Of a stretch of DNA of 37,660 bases, positions 8,060 to 16,046 are shown in pieces. The stretch's first letter is position 1, and each line of letters begins with the position of its first letter. The notes under the pieces were generated by a model. The model made no database searches and was not told where the DNA came from. It was given only the letters and a program-made list of their open reading frames with translations. Source of the DNA: JAJPXC01 sp964562375 (GTDB taxonomy: Bacteria; Bacteroidota; Bacteroidia; Bacteroidales; Muribaculaceae); NCBI GenBank assembly GCA_964562375.1, contig CAZLSW010000027.1:1-37660 (forward strand), in the 5' to 3' direction. Both the position numbers and the translations under genes were made by a program.

Positions 8060-9648
8060 CGGCTGAGGGTTTGCGATTGGTCGACTGACTGGCCGGCCGA
8101 CTGCTCGAAGTTGAGCGACGCCTGCCGCTGGGCTACGATGCCACCTATGACAGCGGCAATGCGCTGCTGCTTCTGCTGGTCGGTGAGCGAGCTGTCGGAA
8201 AGGACGCTTTGGAGCCGCACTGTCTCGGCGTTGCTGAGGCGCTGCGTGAGCGTGCAGTTGACGGTCAGTATCGGCGCTCCCTGCCCGTCGATGCGCAAGG
8301 CGCAACTCTGGAGGTTAGGGAAAAGAATCGAGAGGTCAATCTGGCGCGTCAGCGCCGCCTGCGTCGCCGTCTCGCGCTGCTCGGCCTCACACTGGCCGTC
8401 AATCTGAGTGGCCAGGAGCATCAGCGAGGTGAACAGCGTCATCGCCATCTCCAGTATCGGGTCGCCGTTGGTGGGCATCTCCACGCCGCTGTCCTCCGAC
8501 GAGAGAAGCTTCTTCATCCACTCGTCGGGCGACATCGTGGTGTCGATTACGGGCTGCTGCACCTGCGCCTGGCCGTCGGCCTGCTGGGGCGCCGTCTGAA
8601 CGATGGCCGACTTGTAGCGCGCCAGCACGTCCTGGCCGTTGTACATTGCCGTCTGCGCGATATTGCCCTTGACGGCAATCTCGGCCAGGTAGATGGTGGG
8701 GTCGATGTGTCGCGACGTGCCGTCTGCGCTGACCTGCTTGACGCTGAAATGCAGGTGCGGTCCGGTGGTGCGCGTGCCGGTGTTGCCCGACACGCCGATC
8801 TGCTGTCCGGCAGTCACCTTGTCGCCCACCTGCACCGAGATCTCCGACATGTGGACGTAGCTCACGCGCGTGGCCGAGCCGTCGGCGCGGGGATACTCGA
8901 TTGTGACGGTCTTGCCTCCGGCAGTGTTCGTGGCGTGACTGACGGCTACGACGCGGCCGCCGCTCTCGGTGGCCAGCAGCGGCTCGTAGTTGCAGCGAAT
9001 GTCGATGCCCTTGTGGAACTGCGTCTTCGAGTGGTCCATCGGGTCGCGCCGGTTGCCGAAGGGCGACGAGATGAACAGGAACTCCTCGCGCTTCAACGGG
9101 AAGGAATACTCCGCGGACTGCGCCCCGGTGTCGACCTGCTCCTGTTGTGTCGAGCCCTCGCCGATGGTGCGTCCCTCGCGCTGCATCTGCTCCATCACCT
9201 GGCGGTCGAAGCGCGTCAGGTCGTTGCGCTCTATGACCGAGATGAGCGACGAGGCATACTGTTGTGATGTGGCGTATCCGGCCGACTGGAGGCCGCGAGC
9301 CCAGCCCCGGTAGTCGTCGGGAGAGAGCGCGAAACACCCGGCATAGCGGCTGGCACCCTTGAGCACACGCGAGTGGTGCTCGTAGCTGTCGGCCACGCTG
9401 TCGTAGTAGCAGAACTTCTCGTCGGGCTTGTCGTCGGAGTGCAGCCCGTAGCGGCCACCGCCGTCAATCCACGACCGGCTGGCCTTGATGCCGAAATGGT
9501 TGTTGCCGCGCACAGCCAGGCGGCTCTGGCCGCTGGCGCTCTCGATGATGCCTTGGGCCAGAGTCACCGAGGCCGGTATGCCATAGCGGCGCATCTGCTC
9601 CATGGCATACTCGGCATAACGGTCTATGTAGTCGCTCTGGGCACTCAT
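8056..9648 (-). CDS. Two-domain peptidoglycan hydrolase: glucosaminidase plus M23 peptidase
   Basis: Residues about 5-150 form a mannosyl-glycoprotein endo-beta-N-acetylglucosaminidase-type domain (FlgJ/Auto-like) with the likely catalytic Glu36 in AQGIIESASGQS and the NNHFGIKA motif; this cuts glycan strands. Residues about 185-325 form a LytM/M23 endopeptidase with a full zinc site: HKGID (His212, Asp216), YVHMS (His266) and HLHF (His298, His300). The C-terminal 190 residues are Gln-rich and unassigned, with one hydrophobic stretch (LEMAMTLFTSLMLLATQ). No signal peptide is present at the ATG. In conjugative systems such enzymes open the cell wall for the transfer channel (VirB1 role). It overlaps its upstream neighbour by 4 bases and the 36-residue peptide downstream by 4. 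Confidence 0.9.
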   Translation of the reverse strand: MSAQSDYIDRYAEYAMEQMRRYGIPASVTLAQGIIESASGQSRLAVRGNNHFGIKASRSWIDGGGRYGLHSDDKPDEKFCYYDSVADSYEHHSRVLKGASRYAGCFALSPDDYRGWARGLQSAGYATSQQYASSLISVIERNDLTRFDRQVMEQMQREGRTIGEGSTQQEQVDTGAQSAEYSFPLKREEFLFISSPFGNRRDPMDHSKTQFHKGIDIRCNYEPLLATESGGRVVAVSHATNTAGGKTVTIEYPRADGSATRVSYVHMSEISVQVGDKVTAGQQIGVSGNTGTRTTGPHLHFSVKQVSADGTSRHIDPTIYLAEIAVKGNIAQTAMYNGQDVLARYKSAIVQTAPQQADGQAQVQQPVIDTTMSPDEWMKKLLSSEDSGVEMPTNGDPILEMAMTLFTSLMLLATQIDGQCEAEQRETATQAALTRQIDLSILFPNLQSCALRIDGQGAPILTVNCTLTQRLSNAETVRLQSVLSDSSLTDQQKQQRIAAVIGGIVAQRQASLNFEQSAGQSVDQSQTLSR

Positions 9649-12380
9649 CGGCTACGTACCACTGCTTCTTTCTCGCCCTCCTGGCGCCCGAGGTTGGCGT
9701 CCTCGCAGATGGCGATACGGTTGCCCTCGCGCACGAGCTTGGGGAGCCAGGTGTCGAGCTCGCTGTGGGGGAACTCGGCGTAGCGCTCGTCGTGGCCGTC
9801 GACCTGCGCGGTGCGCAATTCCTGGGCTATGACCGAGGCCACGCGCGGTGCATCCTCCTTGTATGCCCGGTAGCTGTCGCCCTCGCGGAACAGCAGGATG
9901 GCGTCGGGGTGCTTGGCCTTCAGCTCGGCGTACTGCTTCAGCACGGCCACGCCGATGGCCGCGCCGACGGCACGTCGCATGTCCTCGCGCCGCTCCTGGC
10001 TCTGCTTGTCCTCCTGCTGCTTGTCCTCGCGCGCTCTCTCCTCTTTTTCGGTCTTCTCCTTGTCGGCCTCGGCCTTCTGCGCGGTCTCCTTGCTCGCTCT
10101 CTGCTCCTCGACCTGTTCGGCCTTCTGCTCGGCCTCGCGCTCGAGACCGAGCTTGTCCTTGAAGACCTGCACGGCCAGAGCGTTCTTGTAGTCGGGCACG
10201 CTCTGTGCCACCCACAGGCGCTGCCACTGCTCGCGGGTAATCTCGCGCGGCTGCTGGCGCTGGCCGTCGATGGTGGCGGCCATGAGGATCTTGTCGTCGC
10301 GCGTGCGGAAGATCTGCACGCGGTCCAGACGCTTGAGCGCCTCCTCTGGAGCCTGCTGTTGATAGAACAGGTCGACCTTCAGCCCCGGGTTCATCTCGCC
10401 GAGGTTGTAGTACTTCTGGGCGATGGCCTGGCGCAGGTCGGCTGCCTGTTCCGGCTCGCCCTGCTTGATCGTGGCGAAGTAGCGGTTGATGTCCTCGCGG
10501 TCGGGATAGACGGCGAAGGCATCCCGGCCGTTGGCCTTGAGGTAGAGCGCCCAGCGTCCGTTGTCGTCCTTGAGCATCTGAATGCGCGAGAACTGCGTCT
10601 CGGTGGCTCGGCGCACGGCGTCGCTGACGTCGAATCGGCTCGTCACGGCCATCTCACGGCCCGACATCTTGGCGGCGTAGACCTTCTTCTCTTTGAAGTA
10701 AGCGTCGTCGGGACGGTAGCGCAGAGCGCCTTCCGTCTGGTAGAAGCGCACGTACTCGGCGCCCTGGGCCTTCAGCGCGGCCTGGATACGGGGCTTGTTC
10801 AAGCCAGGAAGGTTGTGCCACACCACCTGCGCGCCCTGCTCCTTGCGCTCGTCGGCCGTCATCACCTCATCGGGCGTGAGCCAGAAGTTGCGCTTGTCGC
10901 CGTTCTGCATCACCACGTCGCCGCCGGAACGAGCTGTGCCGGGGAGGATGACGTCGACAACACGGGTCTGCAGGTTCTCGACCACGGCGAACTCGCGCGT
11001 CTTGCGGTCGGGAATGCGCCGCAGCTCGTCGGCGATGAAGTAACTGCCCTTCTGCTCCCACTCCTTCGGCAGCCACTCGGAGCACTTCTCGTGGATGCGC
11101 GCTGCCTCGCCGGTGACCTTCGTCCACGCCACGGGCAGAAGTTCGGGGTCGGGCTCCTTGACGGAGTATTTCTCCACGCGGTCGAAGCCGTAGAGGAGCT
11201 GACCCTCGTAATACTCGAGGTTGCAGAACTTCTCCATGAACGCCTTTTTCTCCTCCTGACCGCCGGCAAACTGGCGCACGTCGATGGCCATGCCACCCTG
11301 GCGCACGATGTCCTGGAGGACGAGCGCCTCGGCGCCTGAGACCTGCGGACGCTTCTTGTAGCGCTCGGCCTCGTCGTTGACCTGCTTGGTGGCGCGCTCC
11401 ACCTTCTCGCCGCGCTCGGCCTTGGCAATCATCGCCAGCGCGTTGTTGAGGTCGCTCTCGATGGCGTCGATGTAGCAGGGGTTCTCGCGCAGCTCGCGCG
11501 CCCATTCGGGCACCATCTTCTGCGACTCGGGCGACAGGCGCGCGGGGAGTCCCATCTCCACCATCTTCATGGCAGAGGCGAGTTCCACCACCAGCGCCTC
11601 GTGACGCGCCGCGTCCTCGCCCTTGTTGCCGACACCCTCGCGCGCCAGCCGCTCGGGATGGCCGGTGGCCGACGTCACCTGACGGAAGGTCTCCTGATAG
11701 TATTCGGCCGCTGTCTCGAACGCCTGCGGGAAGGGCATGAACACGGTGTCCTTGGCAACGTCGTAGCGCGGCAGGCCCGCGCCGTCGCGCCGCATCTGCA
11801 CGAGGTTCTCGCGCATGTGGCGGATGAAGTCGTTGAGCTCGGTGCGCGCCACCTGGTCCTCGTAGCCCTTGAAGCCGCGCTCGCTGGCCGCGCCGTCCTT
11901 CTGCATCGCCGCCTCGTAGCCGGCCTTGTCGGCCATCGGCAGCGTGGTCTGCTCGAGGTTGAAGAGGGTGCGCACCTCGCGCTGGCGCACGCCCTTATAC
12001 TGCTTCTGCATCTCGGGCGAGAGCGCCTTGTAGTCATCACGGGAGATGACGTCCTCGGCATTGTGACGGTTGACGTACTTGTCCCAGCGGTAGTAGAGGA
12101 ACGGCACGCCGCGCTCCTCCTTGAGCACGCTGTCACCGCGCTTGCGGGCGTCGGCGAACGAGGTGTAGAGGTTCGAGCGGTAGCCGTGTGCGTCGCTGTG
12201 CAGGGCCAGGGTCAGCGCGTTGAACGGACTGACTGACGGCCCGTGGCCGTAGATCTTGGGCGTGAGCTTGCCGGAGGCGTTGAGCCAGGTGCCGTCCAGC
12301 GCGGCGCCTTCGAGGGCGGTGGCCAGCAGCTCCGACTGACGTGCAGAGGCCACCTGTTCATTGGGGGTCTTTTCTTTCAT
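9645..12380 (-). CDS. 911-residue polyvalent protein: ArdC-like N-terminus, MutS-I-like C-terminus
   Basis: The start ATG at 12380 overlaps the upstream stop as ATGA. Residues about 40-150 resemble the ArdC ssDNA-binding domain (PFNALTLAL, GVPFLYYRWDKY, REVRTLFNLEQTT). The following zincin-like domain has kept the ATGHPERLAREG loop (238-249) and the Glu-rich helix (EALVVELASAM, 261-271), but the HExxH motif is replaced by QETFRQ, so no metal site remains. The middle (about 350-730) is unassigned. A strongly charged coiled-coil stretch (about 735-800) follows, then a C-terminal domain (about 822-905) with HPDAILLFREGD and LDTWLPKLVREGNRIAICED, which reads like the mismatch-binding domain I of MutS. 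Such fusions are known as polyvalent proteins of phages and conjugative elements, thought to enter the recipient with the DNA. Confidence 0.8.
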   Translation of the reverse strand: MKEKTPNEQVASARQSELLATALEGAALDGTWLNASGKLTPKIYGHGPSVSPFNALTLALHSDAHGYRSNLYTSFADARKRGDSVLKEERGVPFLYYRWDKYVNRHNAEDVISRDDYKALSPEMQKQYKGVRQREVRTLFNLEQTTLPMADKAGYEAAMQKDGAASERGFKGYEDQVARTELNDFIRHMRENLVQMRRDGAGLPRYDVAKDTVFMPFPQAFETAAEYYQETFRQVTSATGHPERLAREGVGNKGEDAARHEALVVELASAMKMVEMGLPARLSPESQKMVPEWARELRENPCYIDAIESDLNNALAMIAKAERGEKVERATKQVNDEAERYKKRPQVSGAEALVLQDIVRQGGMAIDVRQFAGGQEEKKAFMEKFCNLEYYEGQLLYGFDRVEKYSVKEPDPELLPVAWTKVTGEAARIHEKCSEWLPKEWEQKGSYFIADELRRIPDRKTREFAVVENLQTRVVDVILPGTARSGGDVVMQNGDKRNFWLTPDEVMTADERKEQGAQVVWHNLPGLNKPRIQAALKAQGAEYVRFYQTEGALRYRPDDAYFKEKKVYAAKMSGREMAVTSRFDVSDAVRRATETQFSRIQMLKDDNGRWALYLKANGRDAFAVYPDREDINRYFATIKQGEPEQAADLRQAIAQKYYNLGEMNPGLKVDLFYQQQAPEEALKRLDRVQIFRTRDDKILMAATIDGQRQQPREITREQWQRLWVAQSVPDYKNALAVQVFKDKLGLEREAEQKAEQVEEQRASKETAQKAEADKEKTEKEERAREDKQQEDKQSQERREDMRRAVGAAIGVAVLKQYAELKAKHPDAILLFREGDSYRAYKEDAPRVASVIAQELRTAQVDGHDERYAEFPHSELDTWLPKLVREGNRIAICEDANLGRQEGEKEAVVRSR

Positions 12381-14248
12381 CTGAGGGTTATTTGAGGGGT
12401 GTTTGATCTGTCGAGGTTCTCGTACTGTGTCTGCGCCACGCTGCGTGTCTGCTCGCACCGGGCGAGCACGGCATTGGCGAGGGTGTTGAGGGGCAATGCT
12501 CCTGCCTGATATGCGCCGACTACCTTCTCGGGCAGCGTCACCGACACCGGCACACGGTCGATGGTCGCCACCAGCGTGTTGCACGAGATTTGGGGATTGG
12601 TGATGCGCGGGTTCAGCGGCTCGTCGGCATACTGCTTATAGCGAGCTGACTGCGCGTTGCCGTCGGCACGCTCCAGCGCCTCGTGCCCGGCCTTGTTGAT
12701 GAGGTTGACGCCGCCGAAGCCGATGAGGAGCATCTTCAACACCGGGTTCTTGATGAAGATTCCGGCGACGAGCGAGGCCAGCGGCACCAGGCTGTCCTTC
12801 AGCCCGAGCGACTTGCTGGAGCCGGTGAACGTGCCGAACAGTATGTCGGGCAGCATGGCCAGCACATAGCCGAGGTTGTGGCCGATGTCACCGAGGCCGC
12901 TTAGGCCTACGCTGCCGAGTAGTCCGGCCCAGCCGCTCTCGTTGGTCGGCTGCTGGTCTCCCTCTTGGCTGGCAACTTGGGCTGCCATGGCAGTATCATT
13001 CGCCTGCATGGTGGTTATGGGTACTTCAGCCACTTCGATTTCTTCTTCTGCCTCATTATCAGTCGCTTCTTGCTGTCTGTATTCCTCCTGCATTGCGAGA
13101 TATTCCTGCTCATGGCCGGGAGCCACGACTAACGGGACATTCGCGCGAGCTGCTGAGGCTGACTCGGCCTGCCACTGCCGATAATTGTCCTCCTGACCGA
13201 GTGCTACAGGCGTAGGGATGCCCTGTCGGGAGTTGGACGAGAAGAGCCCAAAGGAGTTGTTGCCGGTAAGACTAAAGCCGAAGGAATAGCCGACGGTGAA
13301 AGGATTCTGAAAGGTCTCCCACGCAGGCTTCTCCGTGAGTACAGCCATCCGGCGGAAGAGGGTGTTGTTGAACGCCAGGATGTAGTTGTTCTCCCACGAG
13401 TTGATCTGCCAGCAGTCACGACGCACGTTGCCCAATGCCTTACTGTCGCCGTAGAGCGCCTTCGAGACAATCTCGTCGACGCTCATGCCCTGTTGCCGGT
13501 CGCGGCTGTCGAGGTAGGAATCGAGTCCGGCAAACACCACCTCGCAGCCCACCAGCCTGCCGACCGCACCCCAGGAGTAGACGCCTCCCGTGGCCGCCAC
13601 GTCGGCCACTAATGACACACCACGCGCTGCCACGCGCTCTGCCGTGCTGGGATGGTACGCTGCCTCTCCTCGTGCCTCAATCTCGGCTTCGAGGGGTGAC
13701 TGTACCACCACTTGCGGAAGGCCGAGGAGGCAGTTTGCCGCGCCCTTGCGGATGATGTACTCCATCGACGATTTGGGCATCTTCTCGGCCACCATCCGGT
13801 CAATCATCATCTGCTCGATGCGGTAGTCGATGTATGCCAGCGCGAGGTCGGCACCGAGCTTCTGCGAGATCCGGTCGTAACGCTCGCGTCCCACGTCGGC
13901 GATGACGGCATTGCGCCACTCACCGGCCAAGCGTGCCAGGTCGGCCTGAAAGTCCTTGTCGCCGGCGATGCGGTCGCGCACCATCTCCACATAGTCCTCG
14001 GCTGTCTTCGAGCACTCCCCGCCCGCGTAGCGCAGGTAGGTCATTGTGTCGGCCATGCCGCCGTAGGGGTCGGCCATCGACTGCATGATGCCGGCAAACG
14101 ACGTGGTGTACTCTGCCACCTCCTGCGCCTGGGCGTGCTGCAGGCGGTCGCGCTCGGCGTTCATCACCGGCACGAAATGGGTGTAGAAATAGCTGTTGAG
14201 GCAGTATTCCACCTCCGCTATCCGTTGGCTCTGCGCGGGCTTGCTCAT
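12377..14248 (-). CDS. Large unassigned transfer-region protein with hydrophobic segments
   Basis: 623 residues, no family recognised. The N-terminal 200 residues are helical and charged. Three hydrophobic stretches can be seen: around 213-243 (VSLVADVAATGGVYSW), around 450-480 (LGYVLAMLPDILFGTF) and around 490-520 (VAGIFIKNPVLKMLLIGFGG). A Gln/Glu-rich, low-complexity part (about 365-440) separates them. There is no signal peptide. Both ends overlap neighbours by 4 bases, so it is a full member of the operon. An inner-membrane or channel-associated protein of the transfer machinery is the most natural reading, but this is inferred from context only. Confidence 0.7.
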   Translation of the reverse strand: MSKPAQSQRIAEVEYCLNSYFYTHFVPVMNAERDRLQHAQAQEVAEYTTSFAGIMQSMADPYGGMADTMTYLRYAGGECSKTAEDYVEMVRDRIAGDKDFQADLARLAGEWRNAVIADVGRERYDRISQKLGADLALAYIDYRIEQMMIDRMVAEKMPKSSMEYIIRKGAANCLLGLPQVVVQSPLEAEIEARGEAAYHPSTAERVAARGVSLVADVAATGGVYSWGAVGRLVGCEVVFAGLDSYLDSRDRQQGMSVDEIVSKALYGDSKALGNVRRDCWQINSWENNYILAFNNTLFRRMAVLTEKPAWETFQNPFTVGYSFGFSLTGNNSFGLFSSNSRQGIPTPVALGQEDNYRQWQAESASAARANVPLVVAPGHEQEYLAMQEEYRQQEATDNEAEEEIEVAEVPITTMQANDTAMAAQVASQEGDQQPTNESGWAGLLGSVGLSGLGDIGHNLGYVLAMLPDILFGTFTGSSKSLGLKDSLVPLASLVAGIFIKNPVLKMLLIGFGGVNLINKAGHEALERADGNAQSARYKQYADEPLNPRITNPQISCNTLVATIDRVPVSVTLPEKVVGAYQAGALPLNTLANAVLARCEQTRSVAQTQYENLDRSNTPQITLR

Positions 14249-14508
14249 GTGGTCAGCGAGAGTTGGAGTAGTTGCTCACGGGTCTGCTCGATGGCCTTGT
14301 GGTACGTGGCCATCTGCTGCGGGAAGTAGGTCTCGAGCCACTCGTCGAGGTCGGGATGATAGTGCAGGAAGCGTATGGCATCGGCCATCTCGATCTCCAC
14401 GGCCGGCTCGCCGACCTCGCGGTTGTTGAACCAGCACTTGGTCCACCAGCGTATGCCCGCGTTGTCGGGGTACACGCTGACCAGCCGTGGTATGTCGAAG
14501 CTTTGCAC
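14245..14508 (-). CDS. Continuation of the LytM-like gene in the -1 frame (or small separate gene with GTG start)
   Basis: The frame encodes a compact, acidic, aromatic-rich domain (WWTKCWFNNREVG, RFLHYHPDLDEWLETYFPQQ). It has no ATG; the only start near its first conserved-looking residues is GTG at 14508. The open frame itself extends up to 14568, where it begins inside an A9 run of the preceding gene, and the extra residues (GALGLIDPLAELEIDVQSF) look like normal protein. This makes it likely to be translated by a -1 shift from the LytM-like gene, giving one 365-residue protein. If independent, it is an 87-residue protein of unknown function. It overlaps the next gene by ATGA. Confidence 0.65.
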   Translation of the reverse strand: MQSFDIPRLVSVYPDNAGIRWWTKCWFNNREVGEPAVEIEMADAIRFLHYHPDLDEWLETYFPQQMATYHKAIEQTREQLLQLSLTT

Positions 14509-14537
14509 ATCTATCTCCAGTTCTGCGAGCGGGTCGA

Positions 14538-15341
14538 TTAATCCAAGAGCGCCGTCAGGTCTTTTTTTTTACTCTCCTCGCCCATCGTCGAGAGGTAGAT
14601 GCGGTGGCGCAGGGCGAGGTAGTTGAGGAAGTCGCCGATGAGCAGGTTCTGCGCCTTGGTGACGAGCGACACGCTGCGCTGCCCGAGGCCGAGCGGGTTG
14701 ATCATCGACGGCACGGTCTCGTAGAAGTGGCGCTTGACTGCGCCGACCGTGAACAGGTTGCGCAGGCTCTCGCCGGTGCGCTCGGGCACGAGGTAGACGC
14801 CCTGCGAGAGGTCGCTCATGTAGTTGGCGTAGTACTGGAGCATCAGCCGCTCGATCTCCTCGCGCTCCTTCTCGTAGTCGGTGAACAGTTCCATCTGCGT
14901 GAAGGCGAACTCCGGCTGTCGCTCGCCCTGCTGGCTCCACATCTTCACGTTGCCGAAGAGCATCGTGATGAAGTCCATCGGGTCGACCAGCTCGCCGTTG
15001 AAGCGTGTCTCCAGGTGCATCAGGTCGGACGACTTGGCGATACACACTCCGGCCTTGACGCGGTGGCCGAACTGGGCGTAGACATCGGAGAGTGCCGAGT
15101 AGGTCACTTCCCACTTGCCGTACTTTACAGTGATGAAAAGGCCATGCTCCTGACGGTCCACGCCTATGCCGCTGACGATGCCGTCGGCGCAGGCGGCCAG
15201 CAGGTACTTGTTAGTGCGGAAGTCCACGCCGGTGTGACCGTCGCCATAGCGGCGCACCACGTTGACATTTCCGTTGCGCTCCTCGAAGGGCATGCAGTAG
15301 CCGCTCGTCGAGACTATGTTCATCTCATTCGTATATTCCAT
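14538..15341 (-). CDS. LytM/M23-like protein that has lost catalytic histidines
   Basis: 267 residues; ATG at 15341 overlaps the stop of the upstream gene (TAATG). The LytM domain covers about 15-130. The zinc ligands are kept: HTGVD (His36, Asp40) and the last His of the HxH motif (His109 in LMHLETRFNG). The two catalytic histidines are not: the YxHLS motif reads YSALS (Ala83) and the first His of HxH is Leu107. It is therefore probably a structural or regulatory member of the family rather than an enzyme, as is known for EnvC-type LytM proteins. The rest (130-267) is helical with YYANYMSDLSQGVYLVPERTG. No signal peptide. The frame ends with a TAA seven codons after an A9 run, see the slippery site entry. 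Confidence 0.8.
   Translation of the reverse strand: MEYTNEMNIVSTSGYCMPFEERNGNVNVVRRYGDGHTGVDFRTNKYLLAACADGIVSGIGVDRQEHGLFITVKYGKWEVTYSALSDVYAQFGHRVKAGVCIAKSSDLMHLETRFNGELVDPMDFITMLFGNVKMWSQQGERQPEFAFTQMELFTDYEKEREEIERLMLQYYANYMSDLSQGVYLVPERTGESLRNLFTVGAVKRHFYETVPSMINPLGLGQRSVSLVTKAQNLLIGDFLNYLALRHRIYLSTMGEESKKKDLTALLD
14562..14570 (-). other. A9 slippery run, candidate -1 frameshift site
   Basis: In the LytM-like gene codons 258-260 are AAA AAA AAA followed by G. The 0 frame stops seven codons later (TAA at 14540-14538). The -1 frame has a TAA that ends inside the A run (14571-14569), and is then open for 105 codons down to 14245. A one-base slip here joins the two frames exactly. It is an A AAA AAA heptamer of the kind known for -1 ribosomal slippage or polymerase slippage. 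Confidence 0.7.
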
Positions 15342-16045
15342 TATCGACCTCGTCTTAGGGGTGTTGCCGCGACCTCGCTCTGCTGCACCGGCACGACGGC
15401 CTGCGCGGGCGACTGCTGCTGGGCCTGGCTCTCGCCGCCGCCCATCACGCGACCCATGTTGATATTGCCGCCGAGTATCATCATACCGAGCACGGCGCCG
15501 ATGATCTTGCCGAGCCAGCCGAAGCGGCCGAAGATGAGCAGCGCCGCGCCTATGAGTCCGGCGATGCTGAGTCCCGACACGTTGCCACGACCGATGTTGC
15601 CGAAGAAGTCGCCGATCATGTTCACGCCGTTGCCGCTGGTCAGCGCCGTCATGAAGTTGCCCATGCCGGCGAAGGCGCCCCCTCCCTGGCCGTTGCCTGA
15701 GCCGCCGCCGAGCGCTCCGCTGATGGCGTTGATGCCCTGGTTGGCGGTGTGGGCCACGGTGTTCACAGCATCGGCCGTGGTGTTGAGGGTATCGACGGCA
15801 GCGCGGGCCGTGTGACTGAGCTTGACGGCCGTCTCCTCGCCGACCACGAGGTCGGTGACGGTCTCCACCACCGGCTTGTCGTTGACCAGCGCCTCCCAGC
15901 CGACATAAGCCGCACCGCCGCCCACTACAGCGGTCTTGACGGCCGTGCCTCCGGCCGCCAAGGTGCGCGATGGATGCGCTATGGGATATGTCACCACGCG
16001 CCCGGCGCGCTTCGTTGCGTTCACAACTGTTCTCCAAAGACCCAT
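15341..16045 (-). CDS. Gly-rich membrane protein of the transfer operon
   Basis: 234 residues. A short hydrophobic stretch near residue 40 (VKTAVVGGGAAYVGW) is followed by an amphipathic Thr/Asn/Ala helix (about 75-110, DTLNTTADAVNTVAHTANQG), a Gly-rich linker and a strong pair of membrane helices at about 160-200 (LSIAGLIGAALLIFG, IIGAVLGMMILGGNI). The C-terminus is Gln/Pro-rich and ends RRGR. The N-terminus is basic without a cleavable signal. No family recognised; its size, helix pair and position next to two exported VirB5/TraI-like proteins would suit an inner-membrane pore or anchor component. One base separates it from the upstream gene. Confidence 0.7.
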   Translation of the reverse strand: MGLWRTVVNATKRAGRVVTYPIAHPSRTLAAGGTAVKTAVVGGGAAYVGWEALVNDKPVVETVTDLVVGEETAVKLSHTARAAVDTLNTTADAVNTVAHTANQGINAISGALGGGSGNGQGGGAFAGMGNFMTALTSGNGVNMIGDFFGNIGRGNVSGLSIAGLIGAALLIFGRFGWLGKIIGAVLGMMILGGNINMGRVMGGGESQAQQQSPAQAVVPVQQSEVAATPLRRGR

Positions 16046-16046
16046 A

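Noticed and set aside
7949..8305. 118-residue - strand reading through the 3' end of the peptidoglycan hydrolase gene
   Set aside because: The first 82 residues are an out-of-frame shadow of the hydrolase gene; only the last 36 codons, starting at the ATGA overlap at 8059, look real.
8056..9648. Phage endolysin as the origin of the wall hydrolase
   Set aside because: No capsid, tail or terminase genes are near; DUF4099, ArdC, Toprim and polyvalent neighbours point to a conjugative element.
9765..11339. Long + strand readings (524 residues here; also 8209-9267 and 14487-15815)
   Set aside because: They are antisense to well-supported genes in GC-rich DNA, show Leu/Val/Arg/His-rich shadow composition and no domain motifs.
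12381..12584. N-terminal extension of the 911-residue protein to 12584
   Set aside because: It lies inside the 623-residue gene in another frame, has Arg/Pro/His-rich shadow composition, and the ATG at 12380 makes an ATGA overlap like the other junctions.
15342..16037. Upstream extension of the LytM-like gene to a 499-residue reading
   Set aside because: The extension is a shadow of the Gly-rich membrane protein gene; the ATG at 15341 begins where the upstream stop lies.
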